Part shown: positions 55,615 to 63,916 of the stretch, in pieces | Layout of the letters: each line of letters opens with the position of its first letter | Numbering within the stretch: position 1 is the first letter of the stretch | Assembly (NCBI GenBank): GCA_964476565.1 | Contig: CAYZBG010000006.1 | Coordinates: 33,927 to 97,926, forward strand | DNA: 64,000 bases | Source: CAMAXB01 sp964476565 | Lineage (GTDB): Bacteria > Verrucomicrobiota > Verrucomicrobiia > Opitutales > Opitutaceae | Direction: 5' to 3' | Notes under the pieces: generated by a model | Database searches by the model: none | The model's input: only the letters and a program-made list of their open reading frames with translations | Told to the model about the DNA's origin: nothing | Made by a program: the position numbers and the translations under genes

Positions 55615-55701
55615 GAATGAGCGGTCCGTTTACCCCGGGCCGAGGGGGCGTACCGATGGGGGATCGCGGCGCCACCCCGGCTCCGCGGTCACCCCAACAC
55701 C

Positions 55702-58410
55702 ATGAGCACCCCGTATCGCCGTTGTCCGTTTCCCCTGTCCGGAGCCGTCCTCGCCCTCATGGGCGCGCCGGCCATGTGGGCGCAGGCTGCCCCCGCCGCC
55801 ACCACCGCCGAAGTGGTCGAGCTGTCGGAGTTTGTCGTCGAGTCCATCGCCGAAGGCCAGGCCCGCGCCCTGCAAGAGCAGCGTGATGCCGACAACATCA
55901 AGAATGTGATCACCTCGGACGCGGTCGGCCGCCTGCCTGATTTCTCGGTCGGTGAAGCCCTCTCGCGGGTCGCCGGTGTCTCGGTGCAGAAGGACCGCGG
56001 CGAGCCCGAGTTCATCACCATTCGTGGCGCCGCGCCGCGGTTGAACGCCGTCGCGTTGAACGGTGATCGCCTGCCGTCGGTCTCCGATCCGACCGAGTCG
56101 CGCAACGACCGTTCGGTGACGTTGAACGCCGTGCCCACCGGCCTGATCTCTGCCATCGAGGTGGCGAAGTCGGTCACGCCGGACATGGATGCCGATGCGG
56201 TCGGCGGTTCCGTGAATCTCACCACCCGCAGTCCGCTCGATCTCGACCGACGCCTGCTGGACGTGAAGGCGGAGTGGGGCCGGAACGATCTGAACGATGG
56301 CGACATTGCTTCGTTCAACCTGACCTACGGCGACCGGCTGGGCGCCAAGCGGAATCTGGGTCTGCTCATCGGCGCCTCCTACCAGACCAACGACCGCGCG
56401 ATCGACGAGACCAACATCAACTATGGCGACGTCACGCCCTTCGGCGTCACCCCGGCCACGCCGTATCGCACGATCCAGGATATCGAGTACCGCCATCGTC
56501 TGTTGGAGCGCGATCGCAAGGGCGTGAATGCCCAGCTCGACTGGCAGCCCAGCGAAGGCAACCGTTTCTATGTCCGCGGCTTCTTCAACCAGTTCCGTGA
56601 CACCGAGGAACGCCTGCGCCTGCGCAACCGGTTCAACTCCGACGGGCGCTTTCTCGCGGGCTCCGGCACGAATCCGGACGTCGGCATCGTCGACGGCTAC
56701 CGCACGATCCGTCAGGATCGCGAGGGCTACAAGGACACCCAGACCGAGCAGTTCGGGTTCGGCGGCCGACACGAGCGCGAGGCGTCGCTGCTCGATTACA
56801 GTGTGTCCTACGCGAAAGCCCGTTTTGAGGTGACGCGCGACGTCATCAATTGGGAGAACCGCCTCACCGACGCGCCCAACCTGCGCGACGGCGTGCCGGA
56901 CGCCCGTTACGATGCGACTGACTTCGAGTTCCCCGCGGTCACGTTGCTCACCGCCGGACCGTCCGATCCCACCCGCTTCCAGCTTCGCAGCGGACGCGGC
57001 GATTTCACCGACCAGGATGATCGCAGTTCCGAGTCCGACGTGAACGGTGCGCTCAACTACAGCCGGTCGTTTGTCTGGGGCGAACGTACCGTCCGGCTCA
57101 AGACCGGTTACCGTGCTCGTCTGAAGGAAACGGCCACCACCCCTGGGGAGCGACGTTACACCCGCAACGCCTCCGCGCCGACGCTCACGCTGAACAACTT
57201 CCTCACCGGCGGCCCGGCTATCTCGATCTTTGACGGACGTTATCCGATCGGGCCTCGGACGGATTTCACCGCTGCCCGTGCGGCCTTCTACAACGACCCG
57301 GGCGCGTGGACCTTCGATGCGGCCGGCGACGTCTTGAACAATACGCTCAACACTTACACCGGCGAGGAGGACATCCATGCCGGATACCTGATGGGGACAT
57401 CGGATTTCGGTTCGCTCCGGTTGGTGGCCGGGGTCCGCTACGAACACACTGACAACCGCTACACCGCCTTCCGCCGCCGCACGGGCGACGTCGCCGCGGC
57501 GGTCGACCGTGTGACCGGCGAAAGCTCCTACGGCAAGGTGTTCCCCGGGGTGCTCGCCACCTATCGTTTGGGCAAGGACCTCGTGTTGCGCGCCGCGTGG
57601 ACCAACACCCTCGCGCGGCCGGACTACAAGGACCTCTCGCCCTTCACCGACGCGGACATTCAGTTCGATGATCCGGCCCTCACCGACGTGACGCTGCGGG
57701 TGGGGAATCCCGACCTAAAACCGTTTGAGTCGATGAACTGGGATGTCTCCTTGGAATGGTACTACCAGCGCACCGGCTACGTGTCCGTCGGCGCGTTCTA
57801 TAAGGACATCGAGAATTTCGAGTACGATGCCTTCACCGATGTCGTCAGCGCGGCGCCTCCGGCCGAGACCGGGTCGATTCCCGGGGCGGCCGCCAGCTAC
57901 CGCATCCGTCGGACCCAGCCGGTCAACGGTCCGTCGGCGCGCCTGAGCGGGATCGAACTGGCCCTCTCCCACAAGTTCGCCTCGTTGCCGGCTCCGTTGA
58001 ACGGATTGGGCGTGATCGCCAACGCCACCTTCATCGAAGGCCGTTCCGATCTGCCTCCCGGCGATCCCCGTGGCCGCCTCGACTTGCTGCCCGGTCAGGT
58101 CGACCGCGTGTTCAACGCCCAGATCTACTGGGAGAACCATCGCTTCGCGGTGCGGGCAGCGTGGAACTACAATGGTGCGTACCTCGAAAGCATCGGCGCG
58201 GACGCGGTCCGCGACATCTACGTCGACGTTTCCGAGTCGCTCGACCTTTCGTTCGAGTGGAAAGTTGCCCGCAACCACCGCCTGTACGTCGAGGTGAAGA
58301 ACGCGACCGACGAGTACATCGAACGCAAGTACCAGGGCTTCGCCAACAAGCCCACGCTGCGGGAGGAGACGGGCCGGGTCTTCCTCGCGGGCGCCAAACT
58401 CGAGTTCTGA
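55702..58410 (+). CDS. TonB-dependent receptor (TIGR01782-like; organic acid/sugar type)
   Basis: This 902-residue protein has an N-terminal signal region (LSGAVLALMGAPAMWAQA) and a TonB-box-like EVVELSEFVVES. The plug follows: ADNIKNVITSDAVGRLPDFSVGEALSRVAGVSVQKDRGEPEFITIRG, then AIEVAKSVTPDMDADAVGGSVNLTTRSPLD. A long barrel follows, ending AGAKLEF. The plug is of the TIGR01782 (Xanthomonas/Caulobacter) TonB-receptor group, often placed beside carbohydrate genes. It heads a run of genes for enolase-superfamily proteins and an SLC13 transporter. A hairpin follows the stop (58425-58455). Confidence 0.9.
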   Translation: MSTPYRRCPFPLSGAVLALMGAPAMWAQAAPAATTAEVVELSEFVVESIAEGQARALQEQRDADNIKNVITSDAVGRLPDFSVGEALSRVAGVSVQKDRGEPEFITIRGAAPRLNAVALNGDRLPSVSDPTESRNDRSVTLNAVPTGLISAIEVAKSVTPDMDADAVGGSVNLTTRSPLDLDRRLLDVKAEWGRNDLNDGDIASFNLTYGDRLGAKRNLGLLIGASYQTNDRAIDETNINYGDVTPFGVTPATPYRTIQDIEYRHRLLERDRKGVNAQLDWQPSEGNRFYVRGFFNQFRDTEERLRLRNRFNSDGRFLAGSGTNPDVGIVDGYRTIRQDREGYKDTQTEQFGFGGRHEREASLLDYSVSYAKARFEVTRDVINWENRLTDAPNLRDGVPDARYDATDFEFPAVTLLTAGPSDPTRFQLRSGRGDFTDQDDRSSESDVNGALNYSRSFVWGERTVRLKTGYRARLKETATTPGERRYTRNASAPTLTLNNFLTGGPAISIFDGRYPIGPRTDFTAARAAFYNDPGAWTFDAAGDVLNNTLNTYTGEEDIHAGYLMGTSDFGSLRLVAGVRYEHTDNRYTAFRRRTGDVAAAVDRVTGESSYGKVFPGVLATYRLGKDLVLRAAWTNTLARPDYKDLSPFTDADIQFDDPALTDVTLRVGNPDLKPFESMNWDVSLEWYYQRTGYVSVGAFYKDIENFEYDAFTDVVSAAPPAETGSIPGAAASYRIRRTQPVNGPSARLSGIELALSHKFASLPAPLNGLGVIANATFIEGRSDLPPGDPRGRLDLLPGQVDRVFNAQIYWENHRFAVRAAWNYNGAYLESIGADAVRDIYVDVSESLDLSFEWKVARNHRLYVEVKNATDEYIERKYQGFANKPTLREETGRVFLAGAKLEF

Positions 58411-58424
58411 TGCGGATCGGTGCC

Positions 58425-58455
58425 GCCGGTCTGCGTCGCAGTGCGGCAGACCGGC
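58425..58455 (+). terminator. hairpin after the TonB receptor gene
   Basis: A perfect 10-bp stem GCCGGTCTGC/GCAGACCGGC with an 11-nt loop begins 15 bp after the receptor stop; no T-run follows. It could be a weak terminator or an mRNA-processing or stability element lowering expression of the enolase genes relative to the receptor. Confidence 0.4.
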
Positions 58456-58592
58456 GCGAGGCCCGCTCAAGGTCCATCTATCGCACCCGGTCCTTGCGTT
58501 TGGGCTTGGTGTCCCCGGGCCATCGGCATCACTTTTCCATCGGCTCGGCATCGGTCTCATTGCCTCAACCCCACGTTGCCCATGTTCACCCC

Positions 58593-59798
58593 ATGAAACG
58601 CCGCGACTTCTTCGCTTCGCTGGCGGCCACCTCGGCGGCCGGTTTGCTCGCCGCGCCGACCGCCGCCCGGGCCGCATCCATGGGGTCCGCCCCGGGACAT
58701 GTCCGGGTCAAGTCGGTGGAGGCCTTCGCCTTGCCCCGCCTCAACCTGGCCCGTGTGGAAGCCGACAACGGCGTCGTCGGCTGGGGCGAGTGCGGCCACA
58801 GCGGCGGCGCCCTCGTTCCCCGCGTCGTCAACGCGGAGATCGCCGACCTCGTCAAGGGTCATGACGTCTTCGGCGCCGACACCGCTTGGCGCCGCATGTA
58901 CTACGAACTCGACGAACTCGGCCCGGGCGGACTCGCTTCGCAGGCCATCGCCGGCGTTGACTGCGCGCTCTGGGATCTACGCGGCAAGCTGCTCGGCCTG
59001 CCGGTGCATGCTCTGCTTGGTGGAAAGCATCGCTCACGCATCCCCCTCTACGGTTCCTTCAGCCGCAGCCTCGGTGGCGATCGTTTCATGACGCCGGACC
59101 AGTGTGCCGAGACCGCCGCCGGCCTTGTCCGGGAGGGATTCAAGGCGATTAAGCTGCGCCTCGGCATTCGCGAAGAGAACGTCGATCCGGCCGACGATCC
59201 GGCCGAGCCGTGCACGCGTGCCGTGCGTGACGCCATCGGTCCGGATGTCGCACTGTATGTCGACGCCAACAACGGCTACACGCCGGCCCGCGCCATCCGT
59301 GTCGGGCGCATGTTGGCGGAGACGTTCAACGTGACCTGCTTTGAGGAACCGGTCGCCGCCTACCACTACGCCTCCCTGGCGCAGGTCGCCGATGCCCTCG
59401 ACCTCGACATCGCGGCCGGCGAGCATGAGTACACGCGCTGGGCGTTTCGCGACCTCATCCTGCAGGGGCGCCCCGACGTGCTGAATCCCGATGTCTCCAA
59501 GATGGGCGGGCTCACCGATGCGATGCGCGCCGCCACCTTGGCCGAGATGTTCGACAAGCCCATCTCCGTGCACAACGCGCGGCCGACGCTGCTGACCGCC
59601 GCCCACCTCCACTTTATTGCCGCCGTGCCGCTGGCGAACCGGCCGCAGGAACACCCGGCCCGCGACCGTCTGGCGGAGCTCTGGCGGTATTTCCGCAACC
59701 GTACCGCGGTGGCCGACGGCTGGGCCGTCGTCTCCGATGCTCCCGGCCTCGGACTCGAGGTCGACGAGGATGCCGTCCGCCGGGCCGCCGCGGGCTGA
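58593..59798 (+). CDS. Tat-tagged mandelate racemase/muconate-lactonizing-type enolase-superfamily protein (1)
   Basis: This 401-residue protein begins MKRRDFFASLAATSAAGLLAAP, a twin-arginine signal. The enolase-superfamily barrel carries metal ligands Asp224 (VDANNGY), Glu251 (CFEEPV) and Glu277 (AGEHEYT), a Lys/Arg pair Lys187/Arg189 in the KLRL segment, and His327 in SVHNARPT. It is of the mandelate-racemase subgroup (general acid-sugar dehydratase/racemase range). The substrate cannot be read. Export of a cofactor-less, Mg-dependent enzyme by Tat is unusual for cytosolic sugar-acid dehydratases; a periplasmic role is suggested. The next gene, a paralogue, starts 16 bp after the stop. Confidence 0.85.
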   Translation: MKRRDFFASLAATSAAGLLAAPTAARAASMGSAPGHVRVKSVEAFALPRLNLARVEADNGVVGWGECGHSGGALVPRVVNAEIADLVKGHDVFGADTAWRRMYYELDELGPGGLASQAIAGVDCALWDLRGKLLGLPVHALLGGKHRSRIPLYGSFSRSLGGDRFMTPDQCAETAAGLVREGFKAIKLRLGIREENVDPADDPAEPCTRAVRDAIGPDVALYVDANNGYTPARAIRVGRMLAETFNVTCFEEPVAAYHYASLAQVADALDLDIAAGEHEYTRWAFRDLILQGRPDVLNPDVSKMGGLTDAMRAATLAEMFDKPISVHNARPTLLTAAHLHFIAAVPLANRPQEHPARDRLAELWRYFRNRTAVADGWAVVSDAPGLGLEVDEDAVRRAAAG

Positions 59799-59814
59799 CC
59801 ACACTTTTTCTGCC

Positions 59815-61071
59815 ATGAACCGCCGCCACTTCCTCTCCGCTTCCGCCGCTACTTTGGCGGCCAGTTCCCTCGCTCCGGCATCCCGCGCCGCCGCGGGTTC
59901 CGCCTCCCTGGCCGATACCTTCGCCCGCCTCGATGCGGCGGCGGCCCGGCCCGTGCTTGAGGTCTCTTCGCTAAAGGACCCGGTCATCATCGAGACGGTC
60001 GAGGTCCTCCAGCCCGCGGCCGACAAGTACGTCGTGCGCATCCGCGCCAAGGGCGGCGCCACCGGCCTCGCCGTGGGCAACGAACTCCAGATGGGGTTCC
60101 TTTATCCGATCCTGAAGCAGCGCATTGCGCCGTATTTGATCGGCAAGGACGCGCGCAACTGGGAGGCCCTGCTGGAGGGCGTCTATGTCCACGCCTCGAA
60201 CTACAAGCTCCAGGGCCTGCCGTTCTGGCTGCCGCTCGCCAACGTGGAATTCGCGATCATCGACCTGCTCGGCCGGGTCGCCGGACGCTCCGCCGCGCAG
60301 CTCATGGGCGGCGTGGTACGCGACAAGGTGGAGGTGTATCAGGCGTTCAACGACCGCGAGAAGACCCCCGAAGCGAGCGTGGCCAACGTCGAGAAGACCA
60401 TCGCCGTCACCGGCGCGAAGGCCGTCAAGTTCAAGGTCGGCGGCCGCATGAGCCGGAACCGCGACTCGTTGCCCGGGCGCACCGAGGCGATCATCCCGCT
60501 CCTGCGCAAGCGCCTCGGCGAGTCCATGACGCTCTACGCCGACAGCAACGGGTCCTACGACGTGCCCGAGGCCATCCGCATCGGACGGATCCTCGAAGAC
60601 CATCGCGTCGCGTTCTACGAGGAGCCCGTGCCCTTCGATCACTTCGGCGACACCAAGGCGGTCGCTGACGCCCTCGACATTCCCATCGCCGGTGGCGAGC
60701 AGGACGCCTCGATGTACAACTTCACCTGGTCGCTCGCCCACGACGCGCTGCAGATCGTGCAGCCCGACCTGTTCTACTTCGGCGGTTTCGTGCGCAGCAT
60801 CCGGGTGGCCCGCATGGCAGCCGTGTTGGGGCGCGACTGCACGCCGCACATCTCCGGCACCGGCCTCGGCTTCATGTACATGCTGCATTTCGCCGCCTGC
60901 GTGCCCAACATTGGCGCGCACCAGGAATTCAAGGGCTTCGAGGGCGATGTGCCCGCCACCTGCGCAACCTCGTCCCTGCAGTCGGAGAACGGCTTCGTCA
61001 CTCCGCCGTCCGGTCCCGGCCTGGGCGTAGAGCTCGACCCGCAGTGGATCGGGCGGGCGCGTGTGCTGTGA
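59815..61071 (+). CDS. Tat-tagged mandelate racemase/muconate-lactonizing-type enolase-superfamily protein (2)
   Basis: The 418-residue product begins MNRRHFLSASAATLAASSLAPASRAA, a twin-arginine signal. The catalytic Lys-x-Lys is visible (VKFKVGG, Lys205/Lys207), with metal ligands Asp243 (YADSNGSYD), Glu269 (YEEPVP) and Glu295 (AGGEQDAS). The KxK motif and the later CTPHISGTG, with a possible His acid-base, differ from the gene just upstream. It belongs to the same superfamily but a different subgroup, so the two probably handle different steps or epimers. Followed after 34 bp by the SLC13 transporter. Confidence 0.85.
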   Translation: MNRRHFLSASAATLAASSLAPASRAAAGSASLADTFARLDAAAARPVLEVSSLKDPVIIETVEVLQPAADKYVVRIRAKGGATGLAVGNELQMGFLYPILKQRIAPYLIGKDARNWEALLEGVYVHASNYKLQGLPFWLPLANVEFAIIDLLGRVAGRSAAQLMGGVVRDKVEVYQAFNDREKTPEASVANVEKTIAVTGAKAVKFKVGGRMSRNRDSLPGRTEAIIPLLRKRLGESMTLYADSNGSYDVPEAIRIGRILEDHRVAFYEEPVPFDHFGDTKAVADALDIPIAGGEQDASMYNFTWSLAHDALQIVQPDLFYFGGFVRSIRVARMAAVLGRDCTPHISGTGLGFMYMLHFAACVPNIGAHQEFKGFEGDVPATCATSSLQSENGFVTPPSGPGLGVELDPQWIGRARVL

Positions 61072-61105
61072 CGATCGTCGCTACTAAGCCTGGTTCCGGT
61101 TGATC

Positions 61106-62653
61106 ATGCCGACCGATGCTGTGCCTTCCGCGAGGGCGGGTCGACGATCCGCGGGTCTGTGGGCCGGGCCTGTCGCGTTTGCGATCGTCTTCTGGGGATG
61201 GGGCGGACCGGAAGGGCAGCCGCTCCTAGGCGCGATGGCCGCTGTGGCGGTGTGGATGTCGGTCTGGTGGATGACCGAGGCCACCCCGCTCGCGGTCACT
61301 TCGCTGCTGCCGCTCGTGCTGTTCCCGCTGCTGGGCATCGCGGATGCGAAGCGGGTGTCCGGACACTATTTCAACGAGATCATCGCCCTCTATTATGGCG
61401 CCTTCCTCATCGCCCTGGCGATGGAGCGTTGGCATCTGCATCGGCGCATTGCGCTCCACCTGCTGGCGGCGGTGGGCGTCACGCCCGGACGCATGATCGG
61501 CGGCTTTCTGCTCACCGCCGGGCTGCTCTCCATGTGGATCTCCAACACGGCAACGGCGTTGATGATGCTGCCGATCGGCCTGGCTGTCATCCGGCAGGTG
61601 GACGAGGCGGCGGGAACGGAGCGAAGCCGGCCGCTTGCGCTCGGGCTCATGCTGGCAATCGCCTATGGCGCATCCATCGGAGGGATCGCGACGCCCGTCG
61701 GCACGCCGACGAATCTGGCGTTCATCAAGATCTATCGGGATACCTTTCCCGCGGCGCCGGCGATCAGCTTTGGCGAGTGGATGCTGGTGGCGTTTCCCAT
61801 CGCCGTGCTCCTGATGCTGGCCACGTGGTGGCTGCTGGCCCGCGTGTTCTGCCGGACGGAGGCCGGTTTGACGCTCGACCGCAATGTCATCCGAAACGAA
61901 CTCGTTCGGTTGGGTCCGGGGACGTGGGAGGAGCGTCTCGTCTTCGCCGTCTTCGTTTCCGCCGGCCTCCTCTGGGTTTTCCGATCCGATCTCAACCTCG
62001 GTTTCGTTGCCGTGCCCGGTTGGTCGCGGTTGCACCCGGTGCTCTCCAATGTGGACGACAGTACCGTGGCAATTGCGCTGGCAGTGCTGCTCTTCCTGCT
62101 GCCGTCGCGCTCCGAACGGGGCACCTTGCTCGATGCCAGCACGATCGCCCGTGTGCCGTGGGATGTGTTGCTGCTGTTTGGCGGCGGCTTTGCCCTGGCC
62201 AGCGGCTTCGTCTCCACCGGGTTCTCGGCCTACCTCGCGTCCGGCCTGGGCAGCCTCGGGCACGTGCCCGAGATCGTCGCGCTGCTCATCGTGTGCGCCT
62301 TGCTCACGTTCTTGACGGAGCTCACCTCCAACGTCGCCACGGCGACCATGTTTCTTCCGGTGATCGCCGCTTGGGCCGTGAGCGAGGGCGTGCACCCGCT
62401 GATCCTGATGATTCCCGCCACCCTTTCGGCCTCGATGGCGTTCATGCTTCCGGTCGCCACGCCCCCGAATGCAGTCGTGTTCTCCAGCCGTCGCGTGCGG
62501 GTCGCAGACATGGCGAAGATCGGTCTCGCCCTCAATCTCATCGGCATCGTGGTGATCGCCTCGCTTTGCCAATGGCTGCTGCCCGCGGTGTTGAACTTCG
62601 ATCCGAACGTCCTGCCTTCGTGGGCTCCGGCCCTCGGCTCCGCTCCAAGATAA
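61106..62653 (+). CDS. SLC13/DASS family sodium-coupled anion transporter
   Basis: This 515-residue membrane protein has ~11-12 helices. The two SNT-type motifs typical of DASS/SLC13 (citrate, dicarboxylate, sulfate transporters) are visible: WISNTATALMMLPIGLAV and LTSNVATATMFLPV, with GIATPVGTPTNLAF near the first. It likely imports a di- or tricarboxylate or other organic anion with Na+. It follows the two enolase-superfamily genes in the same direction, fitting uptake of their product or substrate. The ATG at 61106 was chosen over a TTG 6 bp upstream. Confidence 0.87.
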   Translation: MPTDAVPSARAGRRSAGLWAGPVAFAIVFWGWGGPEGQPLLGAMAAVAVWMSVWWMTEATPLAVTSLLPLVLFPLLGIADAKRVSGHYFNEIIALYYGAFLIALAMERWHLHRRIALHLLAAVGVTPGRMIGGFLLTAGLLSMWISNTATALMMLPIGLAVIRQVDEAAGTERSRPLALGLMLAIAYGASIGGIATPVGTPTNLAFIKIYRDTFPAAPAISFGEWMLVAFPIAVLLMLATWWLLARVFCRTEAGLTLDRNVIRNELVRLGPGTWEERLVFAVFVSAGLLWVFRSDLNLGFVAVPGWSRLHPVLSNVDDSTVAIALAVLLFLLPSRSERGTLLDASTIARVPWDVLLLFGGGFALASGFVSTGFSAYLASGLGSLGHVPEIVALLIVCALLTFLTELTSNVATATMFLPVIAAWAVSEGVHPLILMIPATLSASMAFMLPVATPPNAVVFSSRRVRVADMAKIGLALNLIGIVVIASLCQWLLPAVLNFDPNVLPSWAPALGSAPR

Positions 62654-62695
62654 CGTTGCCTCGGCGGGATGGCGCTCCGACGGTGGCGGCGGTCC

Positions 62696-63667
62696 ATGAC
62701 GCCTGCGTCCGCCCCTCATCATCGTGACGTCGCGACCCGTGCGGAGCGGGCGGCCGGTCTCGTGTTGCGCGGCGTGCTGCTCAACCTCGGCCTGGCCCTG
62801 GTGAAGTTCGCCGGAGGCATCATCGGCAATACCTACGCGCTGGTGGCCGACGGGGTGGAGTCTCTGCTCGACGCCTTTTCGTCTGTGCTCGTGTGGGCCG
62901 GTTTCCGCGTCGCCTCGCGCCCGCCGGACGCCGATCACCCCTACGGCCACGGCAAGGCCGAGTCGCTCGCCGGCCTGGCTGTGGCCCTCGTGGTCTTCGC
63001 GGCCTGCGTGTGGATTGCGGTGCACGCGGTGCGCGAGATCGTGACGCCGCATCAGGGGCCGCATTGGGCCACGCTGCCGCTGCTCGCGCTCATCGTTGCG
63101 GTGAAGTACGGATTCTCCCGCCGCCTGCTCGGCGCGGGTGAACGCGAGGGCAGCACGGCCCTGCACGCCGAGGCGTGGCACCACTACGCCGACGCCGTGA
63201 CCTCCGCGGCCGCCTTTGCCGGCATCGCCATCGCGGTGGCGGGAGGCGAGGGCTATGAATCGGCGGACGACTGGGCCGCGCTGCTGGCCTGCGGGGTCAT
63301 TGCCCTCAATGGCGTCGCCATCCTGCGCCGGGCGCTGGGTGATGTGATGGACATCGCCGTGCCCGAGGCCTTCGAAGGAGAGATTCGTTCCGTCGCCCTG
63401 GCCGTGCCCGGCGTGCGCGGGCTCGACAAGTGCCGCGTGCGCAAGAGCGGCCTGAGTCACCTCGTCGATATTCACGTCGAGGTGGATCCCGAGCTCTCCG
63501 TGCGGAGCGGCCACGCGATCGCCGGCGCGGTCAAGCATGCACTCCTGCGGTCCTCGTTGCGGGTCTCCGACGTCCTGGTGCATATCGAGCCAGCTGCGGC
63601 CCCCGCTGAGGCGGGGGAAGGCCCAAGTGCCAAACTTCAAAATCCCAAACGTCCAAATCCCAAATGA
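62696..63667 (+). CDS. cation diffusion facilitator (CDF) family metal transporter with repeat-derived C-terminus
   Basis: The product is 323 residues from the ATG at 62696 (332 from 62669). It has CDF motifs: ADGVESLLDAFSS in helix 2, HPYGHGKAE in the loop, and EAWHHYADAVTS in helix 5. A C-terminal cytoplasmic ferredoxin-like domain follows (GLSHLVDIHVEVDPELSVRSGHAIAGAVKHAL). It would efflux divalent metals such as zinc, iron or manganese from the cytoplasm by proton antiport. The last dozen residues (KLQNPKRPNPK) come from a dispersed inverted repeat whose left arm holds the stop codon, so the native C-terminus has probably been replaced. The gene follows the SLC13 gene by ~40 bp; no functional link is evident. 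Confidence 0.85.
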   Translation: MTPASAPHHRDVATRAERAAGLVLRGVLLNLGLALVKFAGGIIGNTYALVADGVESLLDAFSSVLVWAGFRVASRPPDADHPYGHGKAESLAGLAVALVVFAACVWIAVHAVREIVTPHQGPHWATLPLLALIVAVKYGFSRRLLGAGEREGSTALHAEAWHHYADAVTSAAAFAGIAIAVAGGEGYESADDWAALLACGVIALNGVAILRRALGDVMDIAVPEAFEGEIRSVALAVPGVRGLDKCRVRKSGLSHLVDIHVEVDPELSVRSGHAIAGAVKHALLRSSLRVSDVLVHIEPAAAPAEAGEGPSAKLQNPKRPNPK

Positions 63668-63774
63668 CAGCGCGCCGCTGGCGCTCGGGGTCAGGATTCT
63701 GAGATTTGCGGAGGTTTGCCCCTTTGCTTTCCCGACGCGTGCGGGCGTTTATTTGGGATTTGGACGTTTGGGAT
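63642..63774. repeat. 24-bp perfect inverted repeat flanking an 85-bp spacer
   Basis: The left arm (63642-63665) contains AAACGTCCAAATCCCAAAT and the right arm (63751-63774) is its exact reverse complement (ATTTGGGATTTGGACGTTT). The left arm lies inside the 3' end of the CDF gene, whose stop codon starts at its last base. The spacer has no gene. The AAATCCCAAA wording is of a kind frequent between verrucomicrobial and planctomycete genes. Confidence 0.7.
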
Positions 63775-63916
63775 CTGAGATTTCGCCGTCGCCCCTCGAC
63801 GGCGTCCATTCCGCCAAGTTTTGCGTTGAGAATCGCAGATAATACACAGCGGACCGACGGCGATTGCGGTTTACTCTGCGGGTTCCTGCCTGAACCTTCA
63901 TCGCGAGGTCGCCGCT

